From assembly GCA_903895595.1 (NCBI GenBank), contig CAITUP010000003.1, positions 1 through 33,117 on the forward strand: 33,117 nt of DNA, read 5' to 3'. The notes below the pieces were generated by a model. The model did not search any database and was not told where the DNA came from. It saw nothing but the letters and a program-made list of their open reading frames with translations. A program made the position numbers and the translations under genes. This DNA comes from an uncultured Acetobacteraceae bacterium (GTDB lineage: Bacteria; Pseudomonadota; Alphaproteobacteria; Acetobacterales; Acetobacteraceae). Positions 1 through 8,098 of the stretch are shown here, piece by piece; the stretch's first letter is position 1; the number at the start of each line of letters is the position of its first letter.

Positions 1-534
1 GCGCGCCGATTTGGCGTGCAGCGCCTGCTTGACCGCGAGCAGCATCGCTTCCCGGTTCGGGTCGAGGAACGGGCCGTACATGCCCGGATCGAGCGGTTCG
101 GGCGGGGGCGTCAGCCGGCGCCACCAGGGTAGCGGCCGCAGCGCCGCGTTGAATTCCGGCAATCTTTCCAGATGCCCTTGCTCGGCGACCCTTTGCGCGA
201 TGTGCAGGCTTTGCAGGATTTCCGCCTGGCTGGCCAAGGTCGCCTCGGTCGTCGGCCCCTCCCGCAGGACGCTTTGCAGCGCCTGGGCCTTGAATTCGTT
301 GGGTTCGTAGATCAGCGCGCCGGTTGCGGTGTACTCGCGCGGGATACGCTCGATCGCGACGATCCCGGCCAGAGGAACCAACGTCGTCGTCAGCAGCCAA
401 ACCCAGAAATGGCGGCGGAGAATAGCCAGCAGCGCCCCCAGGTTCGGTACTGCCGCCCTCGTGTCGCGATCGCGCGCCGGCACCGCGTTGGCGGCCGGTA
501 CGGTCAGGTCCGCGCCTGGGGGATAGTCCGGCAT
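1..534 (-). CDS. Wzz/GumC-type polysaccharide chain-length protein, partial (N-terminal 178 residues)
   Basis: Reading the minus strand from the ATG at 534 gives an open frame of 178 codons that runs off the left edge. A Pro/Ala-rich cytoplasmic N-terminus (about residues 1-40) is followed by one transmembrane segment (about 43-62, containing FWVWLLTTTLVPLAGIVA). Next comes a periplasmic stretch with YTATGALIYEP and an alpha-helical SQAEILQSLHIAQRVAE segment. This layout is typical of Wzz/GumC polysaccharide co-polymerases, which sit in the inner membrane and set chain length or drive export of exopolysaccharide or O-antigen. The C-terminal part, including any second transmembrane helix or BY-kinase domain, lies outside the window. 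It is divergent from rpsB, with about 300 bp between them. The family call comes from motif recognition only. Confidence 0.72.
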   Translation of the reverse strand, partial: MPDYPPGADLTVPAANAVPARDRDTRAAVPNLGALLAILRRHFWVWLLTTTLVPLAGIVAIERIPREYTATGALIYEPNEFKAQALQSVLREGPTTEATLASQAEILQSLHIAQRVAEQGHLERLPEFNAALRPLPWWRRLTPPPEPLDPGMYGPFLDPNREAMLLAVKQALHAKSAR

Positions 535-843
535 ACTCCGTTGGGCCTCGTGCGCTGTTGGCTGAGGCTCTGGTTACCGGCAAAAGGTTAATATTTTGCT
601 AACGCGGCGCCGATTTCCGCCGAAAGTTTGCTTTTCTTGGGGCAGTATCCGAGGGCCGAGGGCTTGCGCCTGACGGCCGCTTCGGCCATATCCCCGCGCG
701 CTGGGGCGCGGTGCCCCGGTAATTCGCACGCGGGGCGCCTTTCCGGCCGGATGCAAATCCGCCCGATCCGGTGCCAAGGGACTGACATCCCACGGCAAAC
801 CCCCGCGGAGGCTCAACCGGACCATCATGAAAGGAGCACGCTT
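535..843. other. Divergent intergenic region upstream of rpsB
   Basis: This 309-bp region separates the minus-strand Wzz-like gene from rpsB. It should hold the promoters of both and a long rpsB leader. An AT-rich patch (TTAATATTTT) lies at 588-597. I see no convincing small gene. The rpsB frame is open upstream to 628, but the encoded residues do not resemble any S2 N-terminus. An S2 autoregulatory leader is possible, but I could not recognise a known structure. Confidence 0.5.
663..692 (+). promoter_or_regulatory. Candidate rpsB promoter
   Basis: CTTGCG at 663-668 lies 17 nt before CCATAT at 686-691, which resembles the alphaproteobacterial -10 form CTATAT. It would give a leader of roughly 145 nt before rpsB. 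The -35 match is modest, so this is a weak call. Confidence 0.27.
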
Positions 844-1626
844 ATGGCGCTGCCCGATTTCACCATGCGTCAGCTGCTCGAAGCTGGCGTTCACTTCGGA
901 CACCACACCCGCCGCTGGAATCCCCGGATGGCGTCGTACCTCTACGGGGTCCGCAATCAGGTTCACATCATCGATCTGCAGCAGACGGTTCCGATGCTGG
1001 ATCGCGCTTTGCGCGCTGTGCGCGACGTGACCGCCGCCGGCGGCCGCGTTCTGTTCGTCGGCACCAAGCGCGCCGCCGCGGAACATGTGGCCGACGCCGC
1101 CAAGCGCTGCGGGCAGTACTACATCAACCATCGCTGGCTTGGCGGCACGCTGACCAACTGGAAGACCATCACCGGATCGATCAAGCGCCTGCGCCAGATC
1201 GAGGAGATGCTGGCCAATCAGGTGCAGGGTCTGACGAAGAAGGAAATCCTCGAGATCACCCGCGACCAGGCGAAGCTGGAACGTGCGCTGGGCGGCATCA
1301 AGGAAATGGGCGGCCTGCCGGATATCCTGTTCATCATCGACACCAACAAGGAAAAGCTGGCGGTCGAAGAGGCCAACAAGCTGCACATCCCGGTTGTCGC
1401 GGTGCTCGACAGCAACTCCGACCCGACCGGCGTGACCTTCCCGATCCCCGGTAACGACGACGCGATCCGCGCCATCACCCTGTACTGCGATCTGATCGCG
1501 GGTTCGGTGCTGGATGGCATCAGCGCCGAAATGGCATCGTCCGGCGTCGATATCGGCGCGGGCGAAGACCTGCCGATCGACGCGATGCCGGACGCCGAAG
1601 TCGCGGCCGAACAAGCGGCCGACTGA
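844..1626 (+). CDS. rpsB: 30S ribosomal protein S2
   Basis: S2 is a component of the small ribosomal subunit needed for binding S1 and for initiation. The 260-residue product starts [20 protein letters not shown] and carries the family hallmarks [34 protein letters not shown] and [11 protein letters not shown]. The length fits alphaproteobacterial S2, which often has an acidic Ala-rich tail like the one seen here ([11 protein letters not shown]). The start is set by AAGGAG at 830-835, eight bases before the ATG. tsf follows after about 50 bp, the near-universal rpsB-tsf pair, so the two are probably one transcription unit under S2 control. Codon use is that of a highly expressed gene, with mostly C- or G-ending codons. 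Confidence 0.98.
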   Translation: MALPDFTMRQLLEAGVHFGHHTRRWNPRMASYLYGVRNQVHIIDLQQTVPMLDRALRAVRDVTAAGGRVLFVGTKRAAAEHVADAAKRCGQYYINHRWLGGTLTNWKTITGSIKRLRQIEEMLANQVQGLTKKEILEITRDQAKLERALGGIKEMGGLPDILFIIDTNKEKLAVEEANKLHIPVVAVLDSNSDPTGVTFPIPGNDDAIRAITLYCDLIAGSVLDGISAEMASSGVDIGAGEDLPIDAMPDAEVAAEQAAD

Positions 1627-1677
1627 TCACCCCGCGCGCGGTGGCAACACCGCGCGCCAACATTCTGGAGAATGAAC

Positions 1678-2586
1678 ATGGCCGCGATCACCGCTGCCCT
1701 GGTGAAAGACCTGCGCGAGAAGACCGGCGCGGGCATGATGGACTGCAAGAAGGCCCTGGTCGAGAACGATGGCGACATCGAAGTCGCCATCGACTGGCTG
1801 CGCAAGAAGGGTCTCGCGACCGCGGCGAAGAAATCCGGTCGCATTGCGTCCGAAGGTCTGGTCGCCGTCGCGTCCGCCCCCGGCAAGGCCGCGGTGGTGG
1901 AGGTGAACGCCGAAACCGACTTCGTGTCGCGCAATGAGACCTTCCAGGCGTATGTTCAGGAAGTCGCGAAGATCGCGCTGGCCGTCGGCGACGACATCGC
2001 CACGATCAATGCCCAGCCCTACCCCGGCACCGGCCGTACGGTGGCGGAAGAGCTGACGCAGATGGTCGCGACCATCGGCGAAAACATGAACCTCCGTCGC
2101 GCCAAGGTGCTGACGGTGCCGCAGGGCGTGGTCGCGACGTACATGCACGGCGCCATCAAGCCGGGTCTCGGCAAGATCGGCGTTTTGGCGGCTGTCGAGG
2201 GCCCGGGCGAAATCGCCGCGCTGGAAACCCTCGGCCGTCAGGTCGGTATGCATGTGACCGCCGCGCGTCCGGAAGCGCTGGACATCGACGCCGTCGATCC
2301 GGCGGCGCTGGAACGCGAAAAGGCTGTTCTGACCGAACAGGCTCGGGCGTCCGGCAAGCCGGACAACATCATCGAGAAGATGGTCGAAGGCCGTATCCGC
2401 AAGTACTACGAAGAAGTGGTGCTGCTGGAGCAGGTCTGGGTGCACGACGGCGAAACCCGGGTGCGCGCGGTGGCGAAGAAGGCCGGCGTGAAGCTGTCCG
2501 CATTCGTCCGCTTCCAGCTCGGCGATGGCATCGAAAAGCCGAAGGAAGACTTCGCGGCGGAAGTCGCGGCGACCGCCGGGGTTTAA
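1678..2586 (+). CDS. tsf: Translation elongation factor Ts
   Basis: EF-Ts is the guanine nucleotide exchange factor that recycles EF-Tu from GDP to GTP. The 302-residue protein has the N-terminal UBA-like helix set with [12 protein letters not shown] (residues 17-28) and the TDFVSRN motif near residue 80, which contacts EF-Tu. A dimerisation domain with a conserved [15 protein letters not shown]-like region follows. Two ATGs lie close together (1672 and 1678). GGAG at 1667-1670 is seven bases from 1678 but only one from 1672, so 1678 is chosen. It lies between rpsB and pyrH in the usual order. Confidence 0.97.
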   Translation: MAAITAALVKDLREKTGAGMMDCKKALVENDGDIEVAIDWLRKKGLATAAKKSGRIASEGLVAVASAPGKAAVVEVNAETDFVSRNETFQAYVQEVAKIALAVGDDIATINAQPYPGTGRTVAEELTQMVATIGENMNLRRAKVLTVPQGVVATYMHGAIKPGLGKIGVLAAVEGPGEIAALETLGRQVGMHVTAARPEALDIDAVDPAALEREKAVLTEQARASGKPDNIIEKMVEGRIRKYYEEVVLLEQVWVHDGETRVRAVAKKAGVKLSAFVRFQLGDGIEKPKEDFAAEVAATAGV

Positions 2587-2598
2587 CGCACACGCGTG

Positions 2599-2627
2599 CT
2601 TTCCCCTCTCTCCGGGAGAGGGGAAAG
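2599..2627. repeat. Perfect 12-bp hairpin between tsf and pyrH
   Basis: CTTTCCCCTCTC (2599-2610) and its exact reverse complement (2616-2627) flank a 5-nt loop TCCGG. No T-tract follows, so it is not a classical Rho-independent terminator. It may separate rpsB-tsf from pyrH-frr by partial termination or RNA processing, or be a dispersed REP-like palindrome. Confidence 0.6.
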
Positions 2628-2694
2628 TCGCTTGTCCGCCAGCCCTGTCGCCACTAGGGTGCGGCGCCATTCGAACACGTTAAACGGGAATCCC

Positions 2695-3420
2695 ATGTCG
2701 CAAAATCCGGCCTACCAGCGCGTCATGCTGAAACTGTCCGGCGAAGCGTTGATGGGCCGGCGGGAATTCGGACTCGATACCGAGACTGTTGCCGCGATCG
2801 CCAAGGACGTCAGCGACGTCGTGGCAATGGGCGTGCAGGTGTGCGTCGTGATCGGCGGGGGCAATATTTTCCGCGGCGTGTCGGCGGCCTCGTCTGGCAT
2901 GGATCGCGCGCAAGCCGACTACATGGGCATGTTGGCCACTGTCATGAACGCGCTGGCGGTGCAGGCCGCCCTGGAAAAAGCCGGCGTGGAGACCCGCGTG
3001 CAATCCGCGATCCCCATGGCCAGCATCTGCGAGCCTTACATTCGCCGCCGAGCGATGCGGCATATGGAGAAGGGCAGGGTGGTGGTGTTCGGGGGTGGCA
3101 CCGGCAACCCGTTTTTCACCACCGATACCGCCGCGGCGCTGCGCGCGACCGAGATGGGTTGCGACGCGCTGCTGAAGGGCACCCAGGTCGATGGCGTTTA
3201 CAGCGCCGATCCCCGCAAGGTCGCCGACGCCACGCGTTACGAAGAACTGACCTATCTGGACGTTCTGTCGCAGGATCTGGCGGTGATGGATGCCGCGGCG
3301 ATCAGTCTGGCTCGTGAAAACCATCTGCCGATTCTGGTATTCAACATTCACGCGCCGGGCGCCTTCGCACAGGTGATGCGGGGCGAAGGGCGTTTCACCC
3401 GTATCGTCGAACCGCGATAA
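2695..3420 (+). CDS. pyrH: Uridylate (UMP) kinase
   Basis: It phosphorylates UMP to UDP using ATP in de novo pyrimidine nucleotide synthesis. The hexameric bacterial enzyme belongs to the amino-acid kinase fold. The 241-residue product shows the N-terminal nucleotide-binding KLSGEAL motif, the IGGGNIFRG glycine-rich loop near residue 55, the UMP-binding [16 protein letters not shown] region and [35 protein letters not shown] segment is also typical of PyrH. The start ATG at 2695 precedes [19 protein letters not shown], in line with family N-termini. The gene is 108 bp from tsf and 18 bp from frr. Confidence 0.97.
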   Translation: MSQNPAYQRVMLKLSGEALMGRREFGLDTETVAAIAKDVSDVVAMGVQVCVVIGGGNIFRGVSAASSGMDRAQADYMGMLATVMNALAVQAALEKAGVETRVQSAIPMASICEPYIRRRAMRHMEKGRVVVFGGGTGNPFFTTDTAAALRATEMGCDALLKGTQVDGVYSADPRKVADATRYEELTYLDVLSQDLAVMDAAAISLARENHLPILVFNIHAPGAFAQVMRGEGRFTRIVEPR

Positions 3421-3438
3421 CAGCAGGAGGGTACGATC

Positions 3439-4005
3439 ATGGCAGCCGATCTCAATACGCTGAAGCAGGACATGACCCGCCGTATGGACGGCGCGGCCGA
3501 CACCCTGAAACGCGAATTCACCGGGTTGCGCACCGGCCGTGCCCATCCCGGCCTGCTGGAACCGGTGAAGGTCCACGCTTACGGCACCGAAATGCCGCTG
3601 GCGCAGGTCGGCACGATCGGCGCGCCGGAAGCCCGCATGCTGACCGTGCAGGTTTGGGACAAATCCATGGTCTCCGCCGTCGATAAGGCGATCCGCGAGT
3701 CGGGCCTCGGTTTGAACCCGATGGCCGACGGCATGATGATCCGCATCCCCATTCCGCAGCTCACCACCGACCGCCGCAACGAGCTGGTGAAGATGGCGCA
3801 CAAATACGCGGAAGGCGCCAAGATCGCCGTGCGCGGCGTCCGGCGCGACGGCATGGAACAGATCAAGGGTTTGGAAAAGAAGAAGGAAATCGGCGAGGAC
3901 ACCGCCAAGACGTGGCAGGATGAGGTCCAGAAGCTGACCGATCAGTACATCAAGCGCCTGGACGAATCCCTGGCGGACAAGGAAAAGGACATCAAGCAGG
4001 TCTGA
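3439..4005 (+). CDS. frr: Ribosome recycling factor
   Basis: RRF, with EF-G, splits post-termination ribosomes. The 188-residue protein matches the usual length of about 185. It has the expected [15 protein letters not shown] segment, [34 protein letters not shown] and the [12 protein letters not shown] helix of the three-helix bundle. A very strong AGGAGG at 3425-3430 lies eight bases before the ATG. uppS begins eight bases after the stop. The pyrH-frr-uppS order is standard for Proteobacteria. Confidence 0.98.
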   Translation: MAADLNTLKQDMTRRMDGAADTLKREFTGLRTGRAHPGLLEPVKVHAYGTEMPLAQVGTIGAPEARMLTVQVWDKSMVSAVDKAIRESGLGLNPMADGMMIRIPIPQLTTDRRNELVKMAHKYAEGAKIAVRGVRRDGMEQIKGLEKKKEIGEDTAKTWQDEVQKLTDQYIKRLDESLADKEKDIKQV

Positions 4006-4013
4006 GCACCGCG

Positions 4014-4769
4014 ATGTCTCCCGCTCCAGCCACGGCCAGTATTCCGGCGGAGCCTCTGGGCACCAACGCGCCCCCACGCCATGTCGCCATCATCATGGAC
4101 GGCAACGGACGTTGGGCCGCCGCCAAGCATTTGCCGCGCGTTGCTGGGCACCGGGAAGGGGCGCGGGCGGTCAAACGCACCGTTTCCGCCGCGATCCGCC
4201 ACGGGGTGGAATGGCTGACCATTTACGCCTTCAGCAGCGAAAACTGGCGCCGGCCGGCGGGGGAGGTCCTCGATCTGACCGGCCTGTTGCGCCAGTACCT
4301 GCGGACCGAGATCGCGGAACTCGCCTCCAATGGCGTGCGTATCCGTTTCATCGGCGCCCGCGACCGCTTCGATGCGGGCATCCAGCAGGACCTCGCCCGG
4401 TCGGAGAGGGACACGGCCGGTAACACCAAACTGAACCTGACCGTGGCCCTTTCCTACGGCTCCCGGGATGAAATCCTGACCGCCGCTTTGGCTTTGGCGC
4501 AGGCCATACGGGACGGACGGGTGGCGCCGGATGCGGTCACGGAGGAATCCTTCGGCGGATTTCTCTCCACGCACGGCATTCCCGACCCAGACCTGATCAT
4601 CCGCACCTCGGGCGAGCAGCGTCTGTCCAATTTTCTGCTGTGGCAGGCCGCTTACGCCGAGTTGGCGTTTTTGGATGTGCTGTGGCCGGATTTCGATGAG
4701 GCGCATTTCGCCGCCGCGATGGCCGATTTCTCGCGCCGGGAGCGGCGATTCGGTGCCCGCCCTGGCTGA
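4014..4769 (+). CDS. uppS: Undecaprenyl-diphosphate synthase (cis-prenyltransferase)
   Basis: It condenses isopentenyl diphosphate units in cis onto farnesyl diphosphate, giving the C55 lipid carrier for peptidoglycan and polysaccharide. The 251-residue product has the signature IIMDGNGRWA (catalytic Asp at residue 29), the phosphate-binding GHREGA, TIYAFSSENWRRP, and C-terminal RTSGEQRLSNFLLWQAAYAE. The N-terminal 20 residues are a Pro/Ala-rich extension. The ribosome-binding site is weak, which fits translational coupling to frr eight bases upstream. The 3' end overlaps the likely GTG start of cdsA. Confidence 0.96.
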   Translation: MSPAPATASIPAEPLGTNAPPRHVAIIMDGNGRWAAAKHLPRVAGHREGARAVKRTVSAAIRHGVEWLTIYAFSSENWRRPAGEVLDLTGLLRQYLRTEIAELASNGVRIRFIGARDRFDAGIQQDLARSERDTAGNTKLNLTVALSYGSRDEILTAALALAQAIRDGRVAPDAVTEESFGGFLSTHGIPDPDLIIRTSGEQRLSNFLLWQAAYAELAFLDVLWPDFDEAHFAAAMADFSRRERRFGARPG

Positions 4770-5595
4770 CGCGCCCGCCCCTGCGCCATCCCGCTGGCGA
4801 GACCTTCGCAAACGCACGCTGTCCGCCGCGGTTCTGGCGCCGCTGGTGCTGCTGTGCATCTGGTATGGCGGACGCGCCTTCGAGCTTTTGTTGATCGCTG
4901 CCGCCGTGGGCATGGCCTGGGAATGGGTGCGGTTGTGCGGTTACGCGACTCAGGGATTGCCCGGGCTGGCTGTATTGGTGTCTGTTTTCGGGGGCGTTGC
5001 GGCCGTCGCGTTCGGCTCCTTGTCGATCGGTGTTGCGATTCTGGCCGCCGGCACCGGTATTGCCGCTGCTGCCGGCCGGGGCGGGCCAAAACCGGCCCTG
5101 CTGCCCTGGGGCGTTCTTTACACCGGCCTGGGATCGGTGGCGCTGCTGTCGTTGCGGGCCGACCCGGTGGTCGGGCTGACCGACACGATGTTTCTGCTGC
5201 TGGTTGTTTGGGGCAGCGACATCGGCGCTTACATGATCGGGCGGCTGGTCGGTGGACCGAAACTGGCGCCGAGCATTTCACCCGGTAAAACGCGGTCCGG
5301 TGCCGTCGGGGGTCTGATCGGTGCCATCGCCGCTGGGGTTGCCGCGGCCGTATTCACCCGACATCTCGATACTCCCATGCGTGTTGCCGCCGTCGCCGCC
5401 GGGCTGGGCGTCATCGCGCAAGCCGGCGATCTGCTGGAGAGTCTGCTCAAGCGCCATTGCGGTGCGAAGGACTCCGGCAACCTCATTCCAGGGCATGGCG
5501 GGCTGCTCGATCGGCTCGACGCGCTGCTGCTTGCGGCGCCTGTCGCGGCTTTACTGGCGTTATGCGCCGGACGTGGTGTAGTACTATGGCAATGA
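4753..5595 (+). CDS. cdsA: Phosphatidate cytidylyltransferase (CDP-diglyceride synthase)
   Basis: This inner-membrane enzyme makes CDP-diacylglycerol from phosphatidate and CTP, the branch point of phospholipid synthesis. The protein is a chain of hydrophobic helices (first at about residues 21-40). It carries the CdsA signature near the C-terminus, KRHCGAKDSGNLIPGHGG followed by LLDRLDALL. Another hallmark, WGSDIGAYMIGR, and SISPGKTRSGAVGG are also present. I place the start at GTG 4753, giving 280 residues, because GGGAG (4738-4742) lies ten bases upstream; residues further upstream would be uppS sequence in another frame. It overlaps uppS by 17 nt, and its TGA overlaps the ATG of dxr. Confidence 0.94.
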   Translation: MPALADAPAPAPSRWRDLRKRTLSAAVLAPLVLLCIWYGGRAFELLLIAAAVGMAWEWVRLCGYATQGLPGLAVLVSVFGGVAAVAFGSLSIGVAILAAGTGIAAAAGRGGPKPALLPWGVLYTGLGSVALLSLRADPVVGLTDTMFLLLVVWGSDIGAYMIGRLVGGPKLAPSISPGKTRSGAVGGLIGAIAAGVAAAVFTRHLDTPMRVAAVAAGLGVIAQAGDLLESLLKRHCGAKDSGNLIPGHGGLLDRLDALLLAAPVAALLALCAGRGVVLWQ

Positions 5596-6785
5596 GCGAG
5601 ACAGTAGCCAAACATCCGGCCCGCCAAGGGCACGCACCGCGCACCGTCACGGTGCTGGGCAGCACCGGCAGTGTCGGAACCCAGACCATCGAATTGCTGG
5701 CGGCCGAACCCGGCCGCTTCCAGGTGAAAGCCCTTGTCGCTGGCCGCAACACCGAACTGCTGGCCCAACAGGCCATCGCACTCGGGGCGGAAATGGCCGT
5801 CGTGGCGGATCCCTCGGCCTACGATGCCCTGAAAAAAGCCTTGGCGGGCACCAACATCGCCTGTGCCGCCGGGCCGGAAGCGGTGGTGGAGGCCGCGTCG
5901 CTCCACGCCGACTGGACGATGGCGGCGATCACGGGGGCGGCCGGCCTTGCCTCCACGCTGGAGGCGATCAAGGGCGGCGCCAGCGTCGCGCTCGCCAACA
6001 AGGAAGCATTGGTGTGCGCCGGCGAAGTCATGCTGCGCGCCGTCCGCGATGCCGGCGCCACGCTGCTGCCGGTCGATTCCGAACACAACGCGATCTTCCA
6101 GTCGCTCGCCGACGGCAATCGCGGGGCGGTGGAGAAGATCATCCTGACGGCGTCCGGCGGCCCGTTCCGCACGTCCACCCACGCGGAAATGGCGGCGGCG
6201 ACACCGGAAAAGGCGCTGAAGCATCCCGTGTGGTCGATGGGCGCGAAAATCACCATCGACTCCGCGACCATGATGAACAAGGGGCTGGAAGTCATCGAGG
6301 CCGCGCGCCTGTTCGGCCTGGAAGAAGAACAGATCGGCGTTCTGATCCACCCGCAATCGGTCATCCACGGCATGGTTTGCTACCGCGACGGCTCCGTCCT
6401 TGCCCAGCTCGGTTCGCCCGACATGCGGATTCCCATCTCCCATACACTGGCGTGGCCGGAGCGGATGACGACCCCGTCGCCGCGACTCGATCTGGCCACG
6501 GTGGCGAAGCTGGAGTTCTCCGAACCCGATCTGGTGCAGTTCCCGGCCCTTCGGCTCGCGCGCGCGGCATTGCGGGCTGGCGGCGGCGCACCGGCGATTT
6601 TGAACGCCGCGAATGAAATAGCTGTCGAGGCCTTCTTAAAAAAGCGCATCGGTTTCCTAGATATAGCGGGTACCGTCGAACGCGTCCTCGACAGCATGGG
6701 CACCCGGCGTGCCGACAGCCTGGACGATGTGATCGCGCTGGACGGCGAAGCCCGGCGCATGGCGGAGGCGGCGCTGCCGCTCTGA
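5592..6785 (+). CDS. dxr: 1-deoxy-D-xylulose 5-phosphate reductoisomerase
   Basis: It converts DXP to 2-C-methyl-D-erythritol 4-phosphate with NADPH, the committed step of the MEP isoprenoid pathway. The 397-residue protein has the N-terminal NADPH-binding LGSTGSVGTQTI (about 22-33), ANKEALVCAGE, the metal- and substrate-binding PVDSEHNAIFQ, ILTASGGPF, WSMGAKITIDSATMMNKGLE and IHPQSVIHGMV. ATG 5592 overlaps the cdsA stop as ATGA, the usual sign of translational coupling; an in-frame ATG two codons earlier (5586) is an alternative. Together with uppS downstream of the pathway, it gives a local isoprenoid and lipid-carrier group. Confidence 0.97.
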   Translation: MSETVAKHPARQGHAPRTVTVLGSTGSVGTQTIELLAAEPGRFQVKALVAGRNTELLAQQAIALGAEMAVVADPSAYDALKKALAGTNIACAAGPEAVVEAASLHADWTMAAITGAAGLASTLEAIKGGASVALANKEALVCAGEVMLRAVRDAGATLLPVDSEHNAIFQSLADGNRGAVEKIILTASGGPFRTSTHAEMAAATPEKALKHPVWSMGAKITIDSATMMNKGLEVIEAARLFGLEEEQIGVLIHPQSVIHGMVCYRDGSVLAQLGSPDMRIPISHTLAWPERMTTPSPRLDLATVAKLEFSEPDLVQFPALRLARAALRAGGGAPAILNAANEIAVEAFLKKRIGFLDIAGTVERVLDSMGTRRADSLDDVIALDGEARRMAEAALPL

Positions 6786-6813
6786 ACCCTTTTTGCAAGT
6801 GAGTCCTTGACCC

Positions 6814-7959
6814 GTGCTGCACGTTTTTTCCGATCTGATCGCCGCCGCGCCGCACCTCCTGCATCTTATTCTGCAGAAGGCCGTGCCGTTCGTCGTTGTG
6901 CTTGGCATTTTGGTCTTCGTGCATGAGTTCGGGCATTACATCGTCGCCAGATGGTGCGGCGTGCGGGTGGAGGTCTTCTCCATCGGCTTCGGCAAAACCA
7001 TCACCGAATGGACCGACCGGGTCGGCACGCGCTGGAAGCTGTCTTGGCTGCCGTTGGGCGGTTACGTGAAGCTGCACGGGCAGGAACAGCCGCACGACGT
7101 GTCCGACGAAGTGCGGGCCAGTTGGATTCCCGGGGAAACCTTCCACGACAAGCCGTTGCTGTCGCGGGCCTTGGTCGTGGCGGCGGGGCCGGTGGCGAAT
7201 TTCCTGCTCGCATCCGTGCTGTTCGCGGCCTTGTTCATCGCCATGGGCCGTCCGGTGACGCTGCCTGTGATCGGAGAGGTCGTGCCCGACGGTGCGGCTG
7301 CCAAGGCCGGCCTGATCGCCGAAGACCGGATCGAAGCGATCGGCGGTCAACCGATCGCGACGTTCGAGGATATTCAGCGCATCGTCGTGGTCAGCCCCGG
7401 CGCGCGCCTGTCGATGACGGTTTTGCGGGACCGCAAGCAAGTCGAACTGCCGGTCGTCGTCGGTTCGCGGGACGCCGGAGGCCGCACCGTCGGTCTGCTG
7501 GGCATTCGCGGCGGCAAGGTCGAGTATGTGCCGGCCGGCGTGTTCGAATCCGTCGTGGGCGGGTTTGGACAAACCTGGAAGGTCACGTCCGACACCTTCA
7601 GCGGCATCGCGCAGATGTTGAACGGCACGCGCGGCACCGAGGAACTCGGCGGGCCGCTGCGTATCATGCAGCTGTCCGGCCAAGTGGCGCAGTTGGGCCT
7701 CGCGACCATGGTCTCGTTCATCGCTGTGCTGTCGGTCAATCTGGGGCTGATCAATCTGTTCCCGATTCCCGTGCTCGATGGCGGACATTTAATGTTTTAT
7801 TTGTTCGAGGCGATTCGCGGCCGGCAGCTGCCGCCGAAAGCGCAGGAATACGGATTCCGAGCGGGACTCGCGGTTTTGGCGACGTTGTTTATCTTCGCGA
7901 CGTGGAACGATCTGACCAATATCGGGCTGTTTCGTTGGGTCGCGGGGCTGATCGGCTGA
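6814..7959 (+). CDS. rseP: RIP zinc metalloprotease RseP (site-2 protease)
   Basis: This intramembrane metalloprotease cleaves anti-sigma factors and remnant signal peptides. The 381-residue product has HEFGH in the first transmembrane helix (residues 37-41, zinc ligands and catalytic Glu). A central PDZ region follows (about 115-200, with VPDGAAAKAGLIAEDRIEAI). The C-terminal NLFPIPVLDGG motif supplies the third zinc ligand, Asp near residue 322. The annotated start is GTG 6814, 28 bp after dxr, with no strong Shine-Dalgarno; the hydrophobic N-terminus supports a start at or near this position. Its place before bamA is conserved and fits a role in envelope stress control. Confidence 0.95.
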   Translation: MLHVFSDLIAAAPHLLHLILQKAVPFVVVLGILVFVHEFGHYIVARWCGVRVEVFSIGFGKTITEWTDRVGTRWKLSWLPLGGYVKLHGQEQPHDVSDEVRASWIPGETFHDKPLLSRALVVAAGPVANFLLASVLFAALFIAMGRPVTLPVIGEVVPDGAAAKAGLIAEDRIEAIGGQPIATFEDIQRIVVVSPGARLSMTVLRDRKQVELPVVVGSRDAGGRTVGLLGIRGGKVEYVPAGVFESVVGGFGQTWKVTSDTFSGIAQMLNGTRGTEELGGPLRIMQLSGQVAQLGLATMVSFIAVLSVNLGLINLFPIPVLDGGHLMFYLFEAIRGRQLPPKAQEYGFRAGLAVLATLFIFATWNDLTNIGLFRWVAGLIG

Positions 7960-8060
7960 GTTCGCACGCGATCCGTCCGGCGCTTCGTCCGCGTCGTCTG
8001 GTGTTGCGCGCCGAGCGCGGCTATTGTCCGGCGCCCGCCGACTGGAGGGGCCTGCCGCGA

Positions 8061-8078
8061 CGCGATCTTGGGATCGCG
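8061..8078. other. Small hairpin just upstream of the bamA ribosome-binding site
   Basis: CGCGATC (8061-8067) and GATCGCG (8072-8078) form a perfect 7-bp stem with a TTGG loop, six bases before GGGGAG at 8084. It lies in the 139-bp rseP-bamA gap and could affect bamA translation; this is inference. Confidence 0.35.
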
Positions 8079-8098
8079 CGATTGGGGAGACCAGCCTT

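Noticed and set aside
628-843. In-frame N-terminal extension of rpsB
   Set aside because: The extra residues do not resemble S2, and the ATG at 844 has a strong AAGGAG.
574-1614. Long minus-strand open frame opposite rpsB
   Set aside because: It is a shadow of a highly conserved ribosomal gene; composition and sequence show no protein family.
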